Notes: generated from the sequence alone by a model not told the origin. A DNA stretch of 64,000 nucleotides from Pseudoalteromonas sp. S16_S37 (GCF_014694405.1 NZ_JAAUWV010000021.1:1-64000); one strand, 5' to 3'; positions 8,553 through 18,507 are shown, counted from the stretch's first letter. Numbers and translations are program-made.

Positions 8553-10637
8553 ATGGGAAAGTCTACTCACTTGTTTCACAACAGGGACTTAATTCAATGC
8601 GAGGCAAACAGCTTAATCGACCTACTTGCGGTTGACGCATACAACAAGCCTGATCAAGAGGTTTTCCATTTCGTTGATGATAAAGGCGAATCGGTAGAAG
8701 TTTTTGATTACCAAACACTTAGCAACTCAATTTCACGCATTGCCAAGGCATTGCAGCAAATACAGCAACGTAACATAGAGCACCAAGACCAAGCGCTTAT
8801 CGTACTGCCTCAGGGGGTCGATTTCGTTACATCATTTTATGGTTGTATGGCTGCAGGCATTATCGCTGTGCCCTCTTTTCCACCAAAAAATCAGCTACAA
8901 ATCGAACGTTTGCAATACGCAATCGAAGATTTAGGTAAGCCAATTGTAATAACAAATAAAACTGTCTTACCTTTGTTAGAAGAGCAACTCGCTCATCTTC
9001 CTATTAGATGGTTATTGGTTGAAGAGTGTGAAGCGATAGCACCTCAACCGCTATATAACTTTAAAACGAACGAACAAGATATAGCCTTGTTACAGTACAG
9101 CTCAGGCACAACGGGCAAACCCAAAGGCGTGATCATTACCAATCAGAATATCCTCGACAATTCTGAGTTGATCAGACAAAGCTTTGGTCACCAAGAAGAT
9201 AAAACTCGTATGATGCTTTGGCTTCCGCCTCACCATGATATGGGCTTAGTCGGCGGGGTTATGCAAGGGGTTTACACTGGTTACCCTACGATGTTGATGC
9301 CAACCGACTTATTCTTACGCAGTCAATTTCGCTGGCTAAAAGCCGTTACAGACTTTAGAGCCACTACCACTGGCGCACCTAATTTCGCTTTCGATTTGGC
9401 AGTAAAAAACATTCGCGATGCACGTTTAGCGGAGCTTGACTTATCTTCACTGCAAAATTTGTTTTGTGGCGCAGAGCCAATTAACGCACAAACCGTAAAT
9501 CGGTTTTTTGATAAGTTTGCCCAATGCGGCTTAAAGCCTGAGGCATTTTTACCTTGCTACGGCATGGCCGAAGCAACACTAATGGTCAGCGGTAAGCCTC
9601 ATTCACAACAATACAAACAGTTGTGCGTTGACGAACCCCTACTCAAACGAGGCATGGTAAAAGCGGTTGATACGCCTTCTACCCATAGTCAATGGTTAGT
9701 CAGTAGCGGAAAAGTGCATGACTCAATTGATGCTCAAATTGTAGATCCCAACACACACATCGCGCTTGCTGATGGTCAAGTTGGCGAAGTTTGGTTACAA
9801 GGAAATAGTATCAGCCCAGGTTACTGGCAAGATAAAGAACGCACCGATGCCAACTTTGGTTTAACTTTGGCTGGACACAGCGAAACCTATCATCGTACAG
9901 GCGATTTAGGTTTTTATCACAAAGGTGAGCTGTACATCACAGGTAGGTTAAAAGAAGTTATCATCATTCGTGGTGCAAACTTTTACCCGCAAGATTTAGA
10001 GTACGAAGCATCACTGGCATTTCCTGAACTTAAAAACTGTCGCAGCGCTGCATTTTCTGTTGCCGAACAGGGCAAAGAATTGCTAGTGATGGCGTTAGAG
10101 GTTCCACGTAATGTTGCTGAATTTGACAGCTATGTGAAAACACTTAATGGCCGATTGATTGAGCGCTTTGGTGTTAAAGCCGATAAAATCTTATTTTTAC
10201 CGCGTAAAACCATCAAGATCACCTCATCAGGTAAGTTGCAGCGTGTAGCTATCAAACAAGCCTATGAGCAAGGTTCATTACAAGCCTACCATCAGTTCAA
10301 TTTAGATGTTCCAAGCGATGATAATCAGCAAAGTGTCCATAACGCGCAAACAGAGCTGGATATCACAGATGTCGCAAGTGTTGAACATTGGCTGGTTTGC
10401 AAAGTGCATGAATTAACTGGCGTTGCGATTGCACATATTTCCCCTAAAGACTCATTAGCCAATGTCGGACTCGACTCCGTTCTAGCGATGGAAATTCTGT
10501 TTAAATTAGAGCAGTTAACAGGCATCTATCTCGCTCCAGATGTGCTTTATAGCTGTAACACCCCGCATTTGTTAGCCAAGCAAATTACAAACGTAGCAAG
10601 TAAAACATCTAAAACGGAGTTAGATCCAACATGTTAA
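8553..10637 (+). CDS. tamA: TamA-like fatty acyl-AMP ligase fused to an acyl carrier domain
   Basis: A 694-residue adenylating enzyme that should activate a medium-chain fatty acid with ATP and load it onto its own carrier domain, starting the fatty-amine half of a tambjamine. The ANL fold shows the P-loop motif SSGTTGKPKG (183-192), LPPHHDMGL, the GMAEATLMVSG motif typical of acyl-AMP ligases, TGDLGFY and GRLKEVIIIRGANFYPQDLE. The C-terminal carrier has GLDSV with Ser642 as the phosphopantetheine site. The ligase-ACP fusion and first position in the operon match TamA of P. tunicata, which is reported to prefer a C12 acid. It overlaps the next gene by 7 bases. Confidence 0.9.
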   Translation: MGKSTHLFHNRDLIQCEANSLIDLLAVDAYNKPDQEVFHFVDDKGESVEVFDYQTLSNSISRIAKALQQIQQRNIEHQDQALIVLPQGVDFVTSFYGCMAAGIIAVPSFPPKNQLQIERLQYAIEDLGKPIVITNKTVLPLLEEQLAHLPIRWLLVEECEAIAPQPLYNFKTNEQDIALLQYSSGTTGKPKGVIITNQNILDNSELIRQSFGHQEDKTRMMLWLPPHHDMGLVGGVMQGVYTGYPTMLMPTDLFLRSQFRWLKAVTDFRATTTGAPNFAFDLAVKNIRDARLAELDLSSLQNLFCGAEPINAQTVNRFFDKFAQCGLKPEAFLPCYGMAEATLMVSGKPHSQQYKQLCVDEPLLKRGMVKAVDTPSTHSQWLVSSGKVHDSIDAQIVDPNTHIALADGQVGEVWLQGNSISPGYWQDKERTDANFGLTLAGHSETYHRTGDLGFYHKGELYITGRLKEVIIIRGANFYPQDLEYEASLAFPELKNCRSAAFSVAEQGKELLVMALEVPRNVAEFDSYVKTLNGRLIERFGVKADKILFLPRKTIKITSSGKLQRVAIKQAYEQGSLQAYHQFNLDVPSDDNQQSVHNAQTELDITDVASVEHWLVCKVHELTGVAIAHISPKDSLANVGLDSVLAMEILFKLEQLTGIYLAPDVLYSCNTPHLLAKQITNVASKTSKTELDPTC

Positions 10638-10903
10638 ATGAATCAGTTCAAAGTGTATCTGCAAAGCTCTGCCAATTTATCACCCACAGCTACCTTGATG
10701 ATGATGAGTTGATCACACCCGATACGCCCATTATTGAGCTCAATATTCTCGATTCTGCGTCAATTTTTGACGTAGTTGAATACATACATCGCGAGTTCGC
10801 CCTGCGCTTACCCGTGATAGACATTCACCCAGACAATTTTGCATCCGTCGAAGTACTTAGCAAATTAGTTGAACATCACAGGAACAAGGAGAACACGTTA
10901 TGA
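10631..10903 (+). CDS. Peptidyl carrier protein, PigG-like (prolyl carrier)
   Basis: A 90-residue stand-alone carrier with Ser42 in the ILDSASIF motif as the phosphopantetheine site. By position and by the prodiginine/tambjamine pathway it should carry L-proline, loaded by the adenylation enzyme at 13643 and oxidised to pyrrolyl-2-carboxyl by the dehydrogenase at 17338. It overlaps the genes on both sides (7 and 4 bases). The motif departs from the usual DSL (here DSA), but the Ser and the following hydrophobic helix are intact. Confidence 0.85.
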   Translation: MLNESVQSVSAKLCQFITHSYLDDDELITPDTPIIELNILDSASIFDVVEYIHREFALRLPVIDIHPDNFASVEVLSKLVEHHRNKENTL

Positions 10904-12009
10904 TCCCTAATCAATGGTATGCCATAACCAGATCGCAAGATGTAAAGAAAAAACCTTTAGGCATTAAGCGACTAGATAAACTACTTGTGCTCTATCGCGA
11001 CACACAAGGAAAACTCATTTGTATGGACGACAAATGTCCACACAAAGGCGTAAAACTCAGTTTAGGTGAGCAACATGGCGACCTCATAGCGTGTCCTTAT
11101 CACGGCTTTCAATTTGATCAGCAAGGCGACTGTGTTCATATGCCTGTATTGGGCAAAAATGGGGATGTACCTAAAGGTATGTGCGTCAAAACCTATAAGG
11201 TAACTGAAGCATACGGCTTGGTTTGGTTCTGGTATGGCGAGCAAATGGCCGACGAAGATTACCCAGAAGTCCCGATGTTCAAACAGTTTAAAGAGTACGA
11301 TGGCTACTACTCTTACTATGGTTGGGATGCCCCAATTAACTACACTCGATATGTAGAAAGTGTGTGTGAAATTTACCACATTCCTTTTGTACACAAAGGT
11401 TCAGCAATCAATATTTGGGACCCTAAAGGCGGTCGCGTTGATGATTTTGAGTGTACAGTTGATGGCACATTGATCACCAGTGACTTTATCTTGCGCCCTG
11501 ATGATGAGCGCACAGCAGCCGAAACACTGGTTGCTCGTAAGCCTTGGACAAGAGGCTGGCGCTTTGGCATCGATGTACAAATGCCAAACTTAATCCAGAT
11601 CCGCAGTGAAGTGTTTGACGTTATCTTTATTCCTACACCAATTGATGAAGATACTTGTTGGGTGTGCGTGTGCTATCAAGAACCAAAACGCGATCTATTA
11701 TTGCCGTTGATTAAACCTCTACCTATTCCTTTCTGGCGCCCAGTTCGTCCTTGGTACATGTGTCGTATCGAGCGCTTTGTACAACAAGCCAAAGACATGG
11801 CGGTGATTGCCCATCAGGAACCCAAAGTATCCAGCCCGAAAGCTAACCGCTTGATCCCGATTGATAAAGTGAATGCTCACTATATTCGTTTTCGTGAAAA
11901 GCTGATCCGTGAAGCCAAAGAGCAACAAGCACACAACAAAATAAAAGAGCAACCGCACTTTGAAGCGCCAACGCTTGAACAGATCATCGGTATTGAAGAA
12001 GTAAATTAA
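10900..12009 (+). CDS. Rieske non-heme iron oxygenase of the pigment operon (TamC position)
   Basis: A 369-residue oxygenase. The Rieske [2Fe-2S] ligands are Cys46, His48, Cys65 and His68 (CPHKG ... CPYHG). The mononuclear iron site shows His160 and His165 in YHIPFVHKG, preceded by an acidic residue in YVESVCEIYH. Both centres look complete, so it should be active with a ferredoxin and reductase encoded elsewhere. Streptomyces RedG, a Rieske enzyme, closes the carbocycle of undecylprodigiosin analogues. Here the enzyme could hydroxylate the alkyl chain or join it oxidatively to the bipyrrole, giving a macrocyclic tambjamine. Function is inference. It is third in the operon, with a 4-base overlap upstream, and abuts the next gene. 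Confidence 0.85.
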   Translation: MIPNQWYAITRSQDVKKKPLGIKRLDKLLVLYRDTQGKLICMDDKCPHKGVKLSLGEQHGDLIACPYHGFQFDQQGDCVHMPVLGKNGDVPKGMCVKTYKVTEAYGLVWFWYGEQMADEDYPEVPMFKQFKEYDGYYSYYGWDAPINYTRYVESVCEIYHIPFVHKGSAINIWDPKGGRVDDFECTVDGTLITSDFILRPDDERTAAETLVARKPWTRGWRFGIDVQMPNLIQIRSEVFDVIFIPTPIDEDTCWVCVCYQEPKRDLLLPLIKPLPIPFWRPVRPWYMCRIERFVQQAKDMAVIAHQEPKVSSPKANRLIPIDKVNAHYIRFREKLIREAKEQQAHNKIKEQPHFEAPTLEQIIGIEEVN

Positions 12010-13632
12010 ATGGAATTTAGTATGACAAATAATAATGATTTAGCGACTGCTGTTCAGTCGCTCGTTTTAGACATCGTAAAAGAACAAACCTGCTACTCAG
12101 AGTCTGACCTGCTCCCCGATGTGCCTATGGAAGAAGGATTGGGAATTGACTCAATCATCTTGGCGTCAATTGTTGACGAACTGCAACAGGTATTCGTATT
12201 TGAGCATAAACTAAACTCTGCAAGTTTTAATACTATTGGCGAGTTATTTGCTCGTTGTGAAGGCGCACCGCTAAGCGAAAAAGGCCAAGCCAAGCTTGCT
12301 ACATTGGGTATCAAACATGATGTGCCAGCGAAGGATACCCCCATCAACGAGTGCCCAGCAGCTCAGGAAGGTCCATCACATACCACCATGCGTGATTTTG
12401 TTTCTGATGGCAGCCCTGATTTATTTAGCAAAGTGCGCAAGTTTAATGACTTTTACGAAACACAAGCACAAACAGGTAACTTTTGGTACGGCATGCCACT
12501 GAGCTCTCGCTGTGAAAATCGTGCAACTATTTTCGATGCCTATCAAAATAAAGAACGTGAATTTTTGATGTTCGCATCGAACAATTACCTTGGTTTAGCG
12601 AATGAACCTCGGGTTATTGATGCTATTTGCAAAGCGGCTAAAGAGTATGGCGCAACCAATACAGGATGTCGTTTGATAGGTGGCACAAACCATTTGCACC
12701 TCGAACTTGAAGAACGCTTAGCCCGTTTTAAAGGTCGTGAAGCTTGTATCGTTTTTCCATCTGGCTACTCTGCTAACCTAGGCACGATTTCAGCCTTAAC
12801 AGGACCAAAAGATACTGTTATTACAGATGTTTATAACCATATGAGCATCCAAGATGGTTGTAAGTTATCTGGCGCTAAAAAACGTATTTATAAGCACAAT
12901 GATATGGCTTCATTAGAAGAAGTTTTAAAAGGCTGTGCTGATTCACAAGGTGGCAAACTCATTGTTGCTGATGGCGTTTTCAGTATGCACGGTAACATCG
13001 TTAAGCTGCCAGAAATGGTACGTCTAGCACGTAAATATCAAGCACGTATTTTGATTGATGATGCGCACTCTACCGGTATTTTAGGTGCGACAGGCTCAGG
13101 TACTGCTGAGCACTTTAATCTTAAACATGAAGTTGACCTTGAACTTGGCACTATGAGTAAAACGCTTGCAGGGATGGGTGGTTTTGTGTGTGGTGACAAA
13201 GATGTCATTGATTATCTGCGTTTTTATGCAAATAGTTATGTTTTTGCAGCCACAATTCCAGCGCACATTGCCGCGGGTCTAATTCAGTGTATCGATATTA
13301 TTGAGCAAGAGCCTGAGCGTATCGAACGCTTGTGGAGCAATGTTAACTACCTGCATAGCGCCTTAAAAGAACTTGGTTTTGACACCGGTGACAGTGAAAG
13401 CGCGATCATTCCTATTGTTATTGGTGATGAAACCCTTGCAATGAAAATGGGCCATGCAGTTCGCCAACAAGGCATGTTCTGTCAAACCGTGGTGTTCCCA
13501 GGCGTTGCGGTAGGCGATGCTAGACTGCGTATCAGTGTGCTATCACAACATACTAAAGCAGACTTAGATGGCGCTATTGAAATTCTGATCAACGCAGCCA
13601 GAAGCGTTAACTTACCGAATTTTAAAGGCTAA
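12010..13632 (+). CDS. ACP-alpha-oxoamine synthase, PigH-like (bipyrrole assembly)
   Basis: A 540-residue PLP enzyme. An N-terminal carrier domain (about 10-85) has GIDSII with Ser48 as the pantetheine site. The C-terminal part (about 140-540) is an alpha-oxoamine synthase with DDAHSTG (350-356) and the PLP Lys384 in TMSKTLAG. In the prodiginine route this enzyme condenses serine with the pyrrolyl-beta-ketothioester to give 4-hydroxy-2,2'-bipyrrole-5-methanol. As I recall, Serratia PigH has two tandem carrier domains, while only one is visible here. The ATG at 12010 abuts the previous stop; the ATG at 12022 with GGAAT before it is an alternative start. Confidence 0.87.
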   Translation: MEFSMTNNNDLATAVQSLVLDIVKEQTCYSESDLLPDVPMEEGLGIDSIILASIVDELQQVFVFEHKLNSASFNTIGELFARCEGAPLSEKGQAKLATLGIKHDVPAKDTPINECPAAQEGPSHTTMRDFVSDGSPDLFSKVRKFNDFYETQAQTGNFWYGMPLSSRCENRATIFDAYQNKEREFLMFASNNYLGLANEPRVIDAICKAAKEYGATNTGCRLIGGTNHLHLELEERLARFKGREACIVFPSGYSANLGTISALTGPKDTVITDVYNHMSIQDGCKLSGAKKRIYKHNDMASLEEVLKGCADSQGGKLIVADGVFSMHGNIVKLPEMVRLARKYQARILIDDAHSTGILGATGSGTAEHFNLKHEVDLELGTMSKTLAGMGGFVCGDKDVIDYLRFYANSYVFAATIPAHIAAGLIQCIDIIEQEPERIERLWSNVNYLHSALKELGFDTGDSESAIIPIVIGDETLAMKMGHAVRQQGMFCQTVVFPGVAVGDARLRISVLSQHTKADLDGAIEILINAARSVNLPNFKG

Positions 13633-13642
13633 AGGAGTAGCT

Positions 13643-15178
13643 ATGAAAGAAATGTTGCCAACGGCGCTACATCAAGCCTTGTTTTATTGGGCAAACAAGC
13701 AACCTCAACACCCATTTTTACTCGCTGAGCCTGCTTTGTGCTATCGCCAATCAGCTAACTATGTAAGCGCATTGGCAACACAACTTTCAGGTAGCCAACG
13801 AGTCGCAATTTGGCTTGAAAAAAACAATCACTATGCCTTGTCAATTTTGGCAACGCTCAGTGCTGGTGCTTGCTATATTCCAATTGATAGCAAGCAGCCT
13901 ATTAATCGCGTTGATTTAATTTTAACCGACGCCCAAGCAGATACCTTAATTGTAGATGACAAACATCTGTTGCTAGTTGGACCGCTTTTAGCAAAATACC
14001 CGCAACTTAAAGTCGTTTTAATTGGTGAAAAGAACGCCCAACAAGCCGCAAATACAAGCTTTTTTGATTGGCGCTTACACCTAGAAACCGAGCAAGCACA
14101 CGCAAGCGAACCTTGGCATAAAAATAGCCTTGCTGCGGTACTTTTTACTTCAGGCTCAACAGGTCGCCCCAAAGGCGTGCAGCTAACACTTGGCAATATT
14201 CAACATTTTGTTAGTTGGTGCCAAAACAATATGAGCTTAGATTGCTCCGATCGTTTTTTGAATCTAGCCAGCTTTAATTTTGATTTAAGTACCTTTGATC
14301 TATTTGTTTGCTTGGCAGTGGGTGGCAGTTTGTACATCGCCAATGATGATGCGCCAAAGCAACCGATGACATTAGCGAATGTGCTTAGCGAGCATCAGAT
14401 CACCGTGATGTATTGTGTACCGTCACTGCTGAATTTAATGAACCGCATTGGTTTATGGCAACAAGCTGAGGCATTAGCACTACAGCATCTCATTTTTGCT
14501 GGAGAAGTGATGCCAAAGCCTTGCTTAAAAGGCCTTGCAAGTGCTTTACCAAATACCCACTTTTACAATTTTTACGGACCAACAGAAACCAATGTGTGTC
14601 TTGCCTATAAGGTCACAGAAGAAGATATTCTCAACAATGAGCCAATAGCCATTGGTCTGCCTATTGGGGATACCCAAGCTTGGCTTATTGATGAACAAGG
14701 CAATCCTGTCACCAATGAGTCTGGTGCAATGGGAGAGCTTGTGATCCAAGGCAGCTGCGTCACACCTGGCTACTGTTTAGAATCACAAAAGCTGGCAAAC
14801 CATGCGCTGCAGATCCATTCTACTGGAGATATTGCCCGTTATCACAATGGTCAGTATTACTACCATGGTCGCTGCGATCGTATGGTAAAAATTTCGGGTT
14901 TTCGCGTTGAGTTGGGTGAGATTGAAGCCTGCCTTTTGGCACACCCACAAATAAGTGAAGTAGCAGTAAGATACTGCGCTAACACCAGCAAACTGATAGC
15001 AAGTTATGCACTGAATGATGCCCAAAGCAAGCTTGGTACTTTAGCACTTAAAACATATAGTGCTCAGCACTTGCCTACCTACATGATCCCACACAAGTTT
15101 GAGTGTTTTGGTACGTTACCAAAAAATGCCAATGGCAAAATTGATTACCCAACCCTTGCGCAGGTGAATGATGAGTAA
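13643..15178 (+). CDS. L-prolyl-AMP ligase, PigI-like adenylation enzyme
   Basis: A 511-residue stand-alone NRPS-type adenylation enzyme. Motifs: A3 FTSGSTGRPKG (168-178), A5 NFYGPTETNVC, A7 STGDIARY, A8 GRCDRMVKISGFRVELGEIE, and the A10 lysine Lys499 in NANGKID. In pyrrole biosynthesis this family activates L-proline and loads it on the PigG-like carrier, here the gene at 10631. No carrier or condensation domain is attached, as expected. A 10-base gap with GGAG separates it from the previous gene; it overlaps the next gene by 8 bases. Confidence 0.88.
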   Translation: MKEMLPTALHQALFYWANKQPQHPFLLAEPALCYRQSANYVSALATQLSGSQRVAIWLEKNNHYALSILATLSAGACYIPIDSKQPINRVDLILTDAQADTLIVDDKHLLLVGPLLAKYPQLKVVLIGEKNAQQAANTSFFDWRLHLETEQAHASEPWHKNSLAAVLFTSGSTGRPKGVQLTLGNIQHFVSWCQNNMSLDCSDRFLNLASFNFDLSTFDLFVCLAVGGSLYIANDDAPKQPMTLANVLSEHQITVMYCVPSLLNLMNRIGLWQQAEALALQHLIFAGEVMPKPCLKGLASALPNTHFYNFYGPTETNVCLAYKVTEEDILNNEPIAIGLPIGDTQAWLIDEQGNPVTNESGAMGELVIQGSCVTPGYCLESQKLANHALQIHSTGDIARYHNGQYYYHGRCDRMVKISGFRVELGEIEACLLAHPQISEVAVRYCANTSKLIASYALNDAQSKLGTLALKTYSAQHLPTYMIPHKFECFGTLPKNANGKIDYPTLAQVNDE

Positions 15179-17351
15179 GCAACAACATGCCATTGCCCTG
15201 TTAGATCTGCAGTCAAATGTTGGTACACAAAACGGATATTTAGATTGCTTAAGTGACTTAAAGCACTATTCAAAGTTTGCAATACCACCGATTTATAGAA
15301 AAGCAATTAATCGCATGCAGCTGCCACTGTTACAACTAAGTATGGCGCTTTGCGAGCGCCACAGTGAATTTGTTCACCATGCAAGAACCGATGTGATTGT
15401 GTGCTCTGAGCCTTGTGCTGACAGACAATTAGCAAACCACTATCGAGTAACGGCGCAAGCACTGCTGGCTGATTTGATAACGACCACCCAAAGTGAAACA
15501 GCAAAAAGCCAATTACACGACCTAAAACCTACTGAGCTCGTCAGTAGCCATGATAAAGTGGGTGAAATGGCCACAACGATGGCAACACGCATCGCCCAAA
15601 GTGCAAAACTAAAAGGCCGTGCGTTTGCAATCAACAGTGGTGATGGGTCGCTCTCTAAAGCCGTTGCTTTGGCTTATGACGCCCTACTAAATCATAAAGC
15701 AGATGCAGTGCTTATTGCCGTTGCTAATGATTGGCAAACCCCTTCAGATATGCAGCCTTTGGCAGCGAGCACTTTGCTATTAGTCAGAACAGACAAAACC
15801 ATCGATAACGCAAAGGCTTATCTGCAATATTGTCATCAACTTAGCTTTGCGCCAGCAAGCCATAATTCGTCTAGCAATGCGGGCTTGGTGAATAGTGCCT
15901 TGCAATTGTCATCGTGGCTTGCAAAAAACCCTCAAGATACATGGCCCATTAGTTCACAATTTAGCTTCAGCGCTGCACCGTGTTGGTATAAAGCCCTTGA
16001 GCGAACCCCAACTACCATTTGTGATAAACAAATATGGCTTGCAGATAGACTTGGTACAAAAGCCTATTGGCAAGGACTAAATGACGAGCGTGGTGGTATT
16101 GCTTCGCTTGAGCATAACACTATGGTATCAGGCGCGTTATTTAAACCCGATGGTGAAACACAAGATAGTTATTACTGTAGGCAAGCTGCAAAATTAAGCT
16201 CTGATCACCTCGATACATTAGCGCATGCAAGCTACGCCAATGCCCTCAATACCATGCTAAATGAGTGGCAACATCTTGACTTACCTAATGATAAAAACAC
16301 CTTGGTGATCACAGCGACCAATCTTGGCCCATACAGCGAGCGCCGTAAGTTATTACATGCAAAGCTCACCAGTTTAGTTGAACAATGCCATGAGATATTA
16401 ACCGCTTATGGTGATAATGCTGACCTTGTACAACTACAAAAATGGCAAAACCAGTTTACGCAAGATACGCAAACTGAGCATAACCAAGCGCTCGGTCTTA
16501 GCCTGCAATTAGCGCAACATTTTCAGTTACAAAACTACGATGCTTTAGCACTTGAAAGTGCCTGTGCAGGCTCTATGGCTGCATTAGATTGTGCTATCAA
16601 CGCGCTACAAAGCAAACGCGTAGATTATGCCATTGTGGCAGCGGCAGAGCTGCCGGTAAATCTACATGACTTGTGTCTGTGCTCTAAACAGCAAATGTTA
16701 TCGCATTCGGTGATTGCCACATTTAGCGAACACGCCGACGGCTTTACCCCTGGAGACGGGCTGGGCGTTGTGATTTTAACTCGTGATGACATTGCGATTG
16801 CAAACGCTTATCCAAGACTTGCTCGAATCGAGGCTATTGGCTCAAGTACCTATAGTAAGTCCATGATAGCGCCCAATAGCGATGGCCAAGTTGAGGCAAT
16901 GCAACATGCATTTGCTCAAACCACACTAACACCCGCTGACATTGATTGGGTAGAAACCCATGGTACGGGCACCCCCATCGGCGACTTGGTTGAAATACAA
17001 GCGCTAAGCGAGGTGTATCAACAGCGCGGCAACAAGCCACTAAAACTCGGCGCACTGAAAACGCAGTTTGGTCATACCTTTGCAACGGCGGGCCTTGCGA
17101 GCGTCATCAAAGCACTGCTGAGCTTTGAACATAACCTCATTCCACATAACTTGTTACGCGGCCAACTGCGCGACGAGTTAAACCTAGAAACACTTAATTT
17201 TGACCCAATGGCAAGTGCAAAACCTTATACACAGCAACAAGGTAAACGCAGTGCGTCAATTAATGGATTTGGCACCGGTGGTGTGAACTACCACGTGATT
17301 ATCAGCGATTGTACCTTTATGACAACGCAAGGAACACATGATGAACTTTGA
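15168..17351 (+). CDS. Two-lobed ketosynthase-like enzyme, PigJ-like
   Basis: A 727-residue condensing enzyme. The C-terminal half is a full ketosynthase with Cys466 (ESACAGSM), His598 (VETHGTGTP) and His636 (KTQFGHTF), matching the FabF-type spacing. The N-terminal half (1 to about 330) resembles the family's degenerate lobe and has no recognisable active-site cysteine motif; it may act like a chain-length factor. In the prodiginine route PigJ extends the pyrrolyl thioester with malonyl on the ACP of the oxoamine synthase. ATG 15168 is followed directly by a second ATG at 15171. The gene overlaps both neighbours. Confidence 0.86.
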   Translation: MMSKQQHAIALLDLQSNVGTQNGYLDCLSDLKHYSKFAIPPIYRKAINRMQLPLLQLSMALCERHSEFVHHARTDVIVCSEPCADRQLANHYRVTAQALLADLITTTQSETAKSQLHDLKPTELVSSHDKVGEMATTMATRIAQSAKLKGRAFAINSGDGSLSKAVALAYDALLNHKADAVLIAVANDWQTPSDMQPLAASTLLLVRTDKTIDNAKAYLQYCHQLSFAPASHNSSSNAGLVNSALQLSSWLAKNPQDTWPISSQFSFSAAPCWYKALERTPTTICDKQIWLADRLGTKAYWQGLNDERGGIASLEHNTMVSGALFKPDGETQDSYYCRQAAKLSSDHLDTLAHASYANALNTMLNEWQHLDLPNDKNTLVITATNLGPYSERRKLLHAKLTSLVEQCHEILTAYGDNADLVQLQKWQNQFTQDTQTEHNQALGLSLQLAQHFQLQNYDALALESACAGSMAALDCAINALQSKRVDYAIVAAAELPVNLHDLCLCSKQQMLSHSVIATFSEHADGFTPGDGLGVVILTRDDIAIANAYPRLARIEAIGSSTYSKSMIAPNSDGQVEAMQHAFAQTTLTPADIDWVETHGTGTPIGDLVEIQALSEVYQQRGNKPLKLGALKTQFGHTFATAGLASVIKALLSFEHNLIPHNLLRGQLRDELNLETLNFDPMASAKPYTQQQGKRSASINGFGTGGVNYHVIISDCTFMTTQGTHDEL

Positions 17352-18507
17352 TTTTACAGAACAACAACAACATATTGCTCAGCAAGCAGCGAGCCTTGCA
17401 CAGTCACTCGAACTGAACGATTTGGGCAAACGAGACTTGGCTGGCGAATTTTCCAAGCCTTTGTTTAGACAACTGATCACGCAGGGCGTTGGTAAGTGGT
17501 TAATGCCAAAAAACATGGGTGGCGATGATTTAAATGCCAGCGAGCTATGCGCCGGTATTGAATCACTGGCTGAGCATTGTGAAGACACGGGATTAATTTT
17601 TGCCCTCTCGGCGCATTTGTGCGCGTGTATCCACCCTATTCGCGCTTTTGCCAATGAGCAACAACAACTGCACTGGTTAAACAAGATCCAACAAGAAGCT
17701 TGGCTTGGTGCCCACGCTATCACAGAAAAAGGCGCTGGCTCAGATATTTACGCAATGAGCACCGAGGCCACAAAAGCGCAAACAAAGTACACCGTTAACG
17801 GTCAAAAACACTACATCACAAACGCGCCGTTTTGTGATTTTATGATTGTGCATTTACGCACGGCTAATAAAGGTAACTACTTTGATTTCTCAACCTTTAT
17901 TATGCAGCGTAGTGAGCTTGGGATCAGTGTAACTGACACACCGCACAGCAAATCTGGCCTGCGCACCACAGCGATGGGCGATATTCACTTTGACCAATGC
18001 GAACTGCCTGAAGACGCCCTCATCGGCCGCTTAGGAGCAGGAGCTCCTATTTTTCAGATTTCAATGGAATGGGAGCGCGTTTGCCTATTTGCACTATACC
18101 TAGGCCAAATGAAACGTCAGCTACACAAAACAGCGGCATTTATTCAATCACGCAATCAGTTTGGCGAGCCATTAAGCGAGTTTCAAGCTGTTCAGCATCA
18201 GCTCAGCGATATGTATCTCAATTACGAAAGCGCACGCCTACTGCTTTATAAAGCCGCTTGGTCTCTCGATAAGGGCGATATGTCGGGTGTAAGTAGCGCA
18301 TTGGCAAAAATTGCGGTGTCGCATGCAGCCATTAGCAATGCGCAAATGGCCGTGCAGTTACACGGAGCACAAGGTGTGCTCAGTGGTGATATTGAACGCA
18401 TGTTAAGAGATGCCATGCCCAGTGCCATTTTCTCTGGCACTAGCAACGTTCTAAAAAATAATTTAAGCACTTCAATTTTAAAGCGTTTTCAAGCTAATTG
18501 GCTGTAG
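17338..18507 (+). CDS. Prolyl-carrier dehydrogenase (acyl-CoA dehydrogenase family), PigA-like
   Basis: A 389-residue flavoprotein of acyl-CoA dehydrogenase length. Typical signatures are present: AITEKGAGSDI in the FAD/substrate region, GLRTTAMGDIHFD, and the C-terminal VQLHGAQGVLSGDIERMLRD and FSGTSNVLKN. In pyrrole pathways this enzyme oxidises prolyl-S-carrier by four electrons to pyrrolyl-2-carboxyl-S-carrier. Its place beside the prolyl ligase and ketosynthase supports that role rather than fatty acid oxidation. Two adjacent ATGs (17338, 17341) follow AAGGA, so the start is uncertain by one codon. Confidence 0.86.
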   Translation: MMNFDFTEQQQHIAQQAASLAQSLELNDLGKRDLAGEFSKPLFRQLITQGVGKWLMPKNMGGDDLNASELCAGIESLAEHCEDTGLIFALSAHLCACIHPIRAFANEQQQLHWLNKIQQEAWLGAHAITEKGAGSDIYAMSTEATKAQTKYTVNGQKHYITNAPFCDFMIVHLRTANKGNYFDFSTFIMQRSELGISVTDTPHSKSGLRTTAMGDIHFDQCELPEDALIGRLGAGAPIFQISMEWERVCLFALYLGQMKRQLHKTAAFIQSRNQFGEPLSEFQAVQHQLSDMYLNYESARLLLYKAAWSLDKGDMSGVSSALAKIAVSHAAISNAQMAVQLHGAQGVLSGDIERMLRDAMPSAIFSGTSNVLKNNLSTSILKRFQANWL

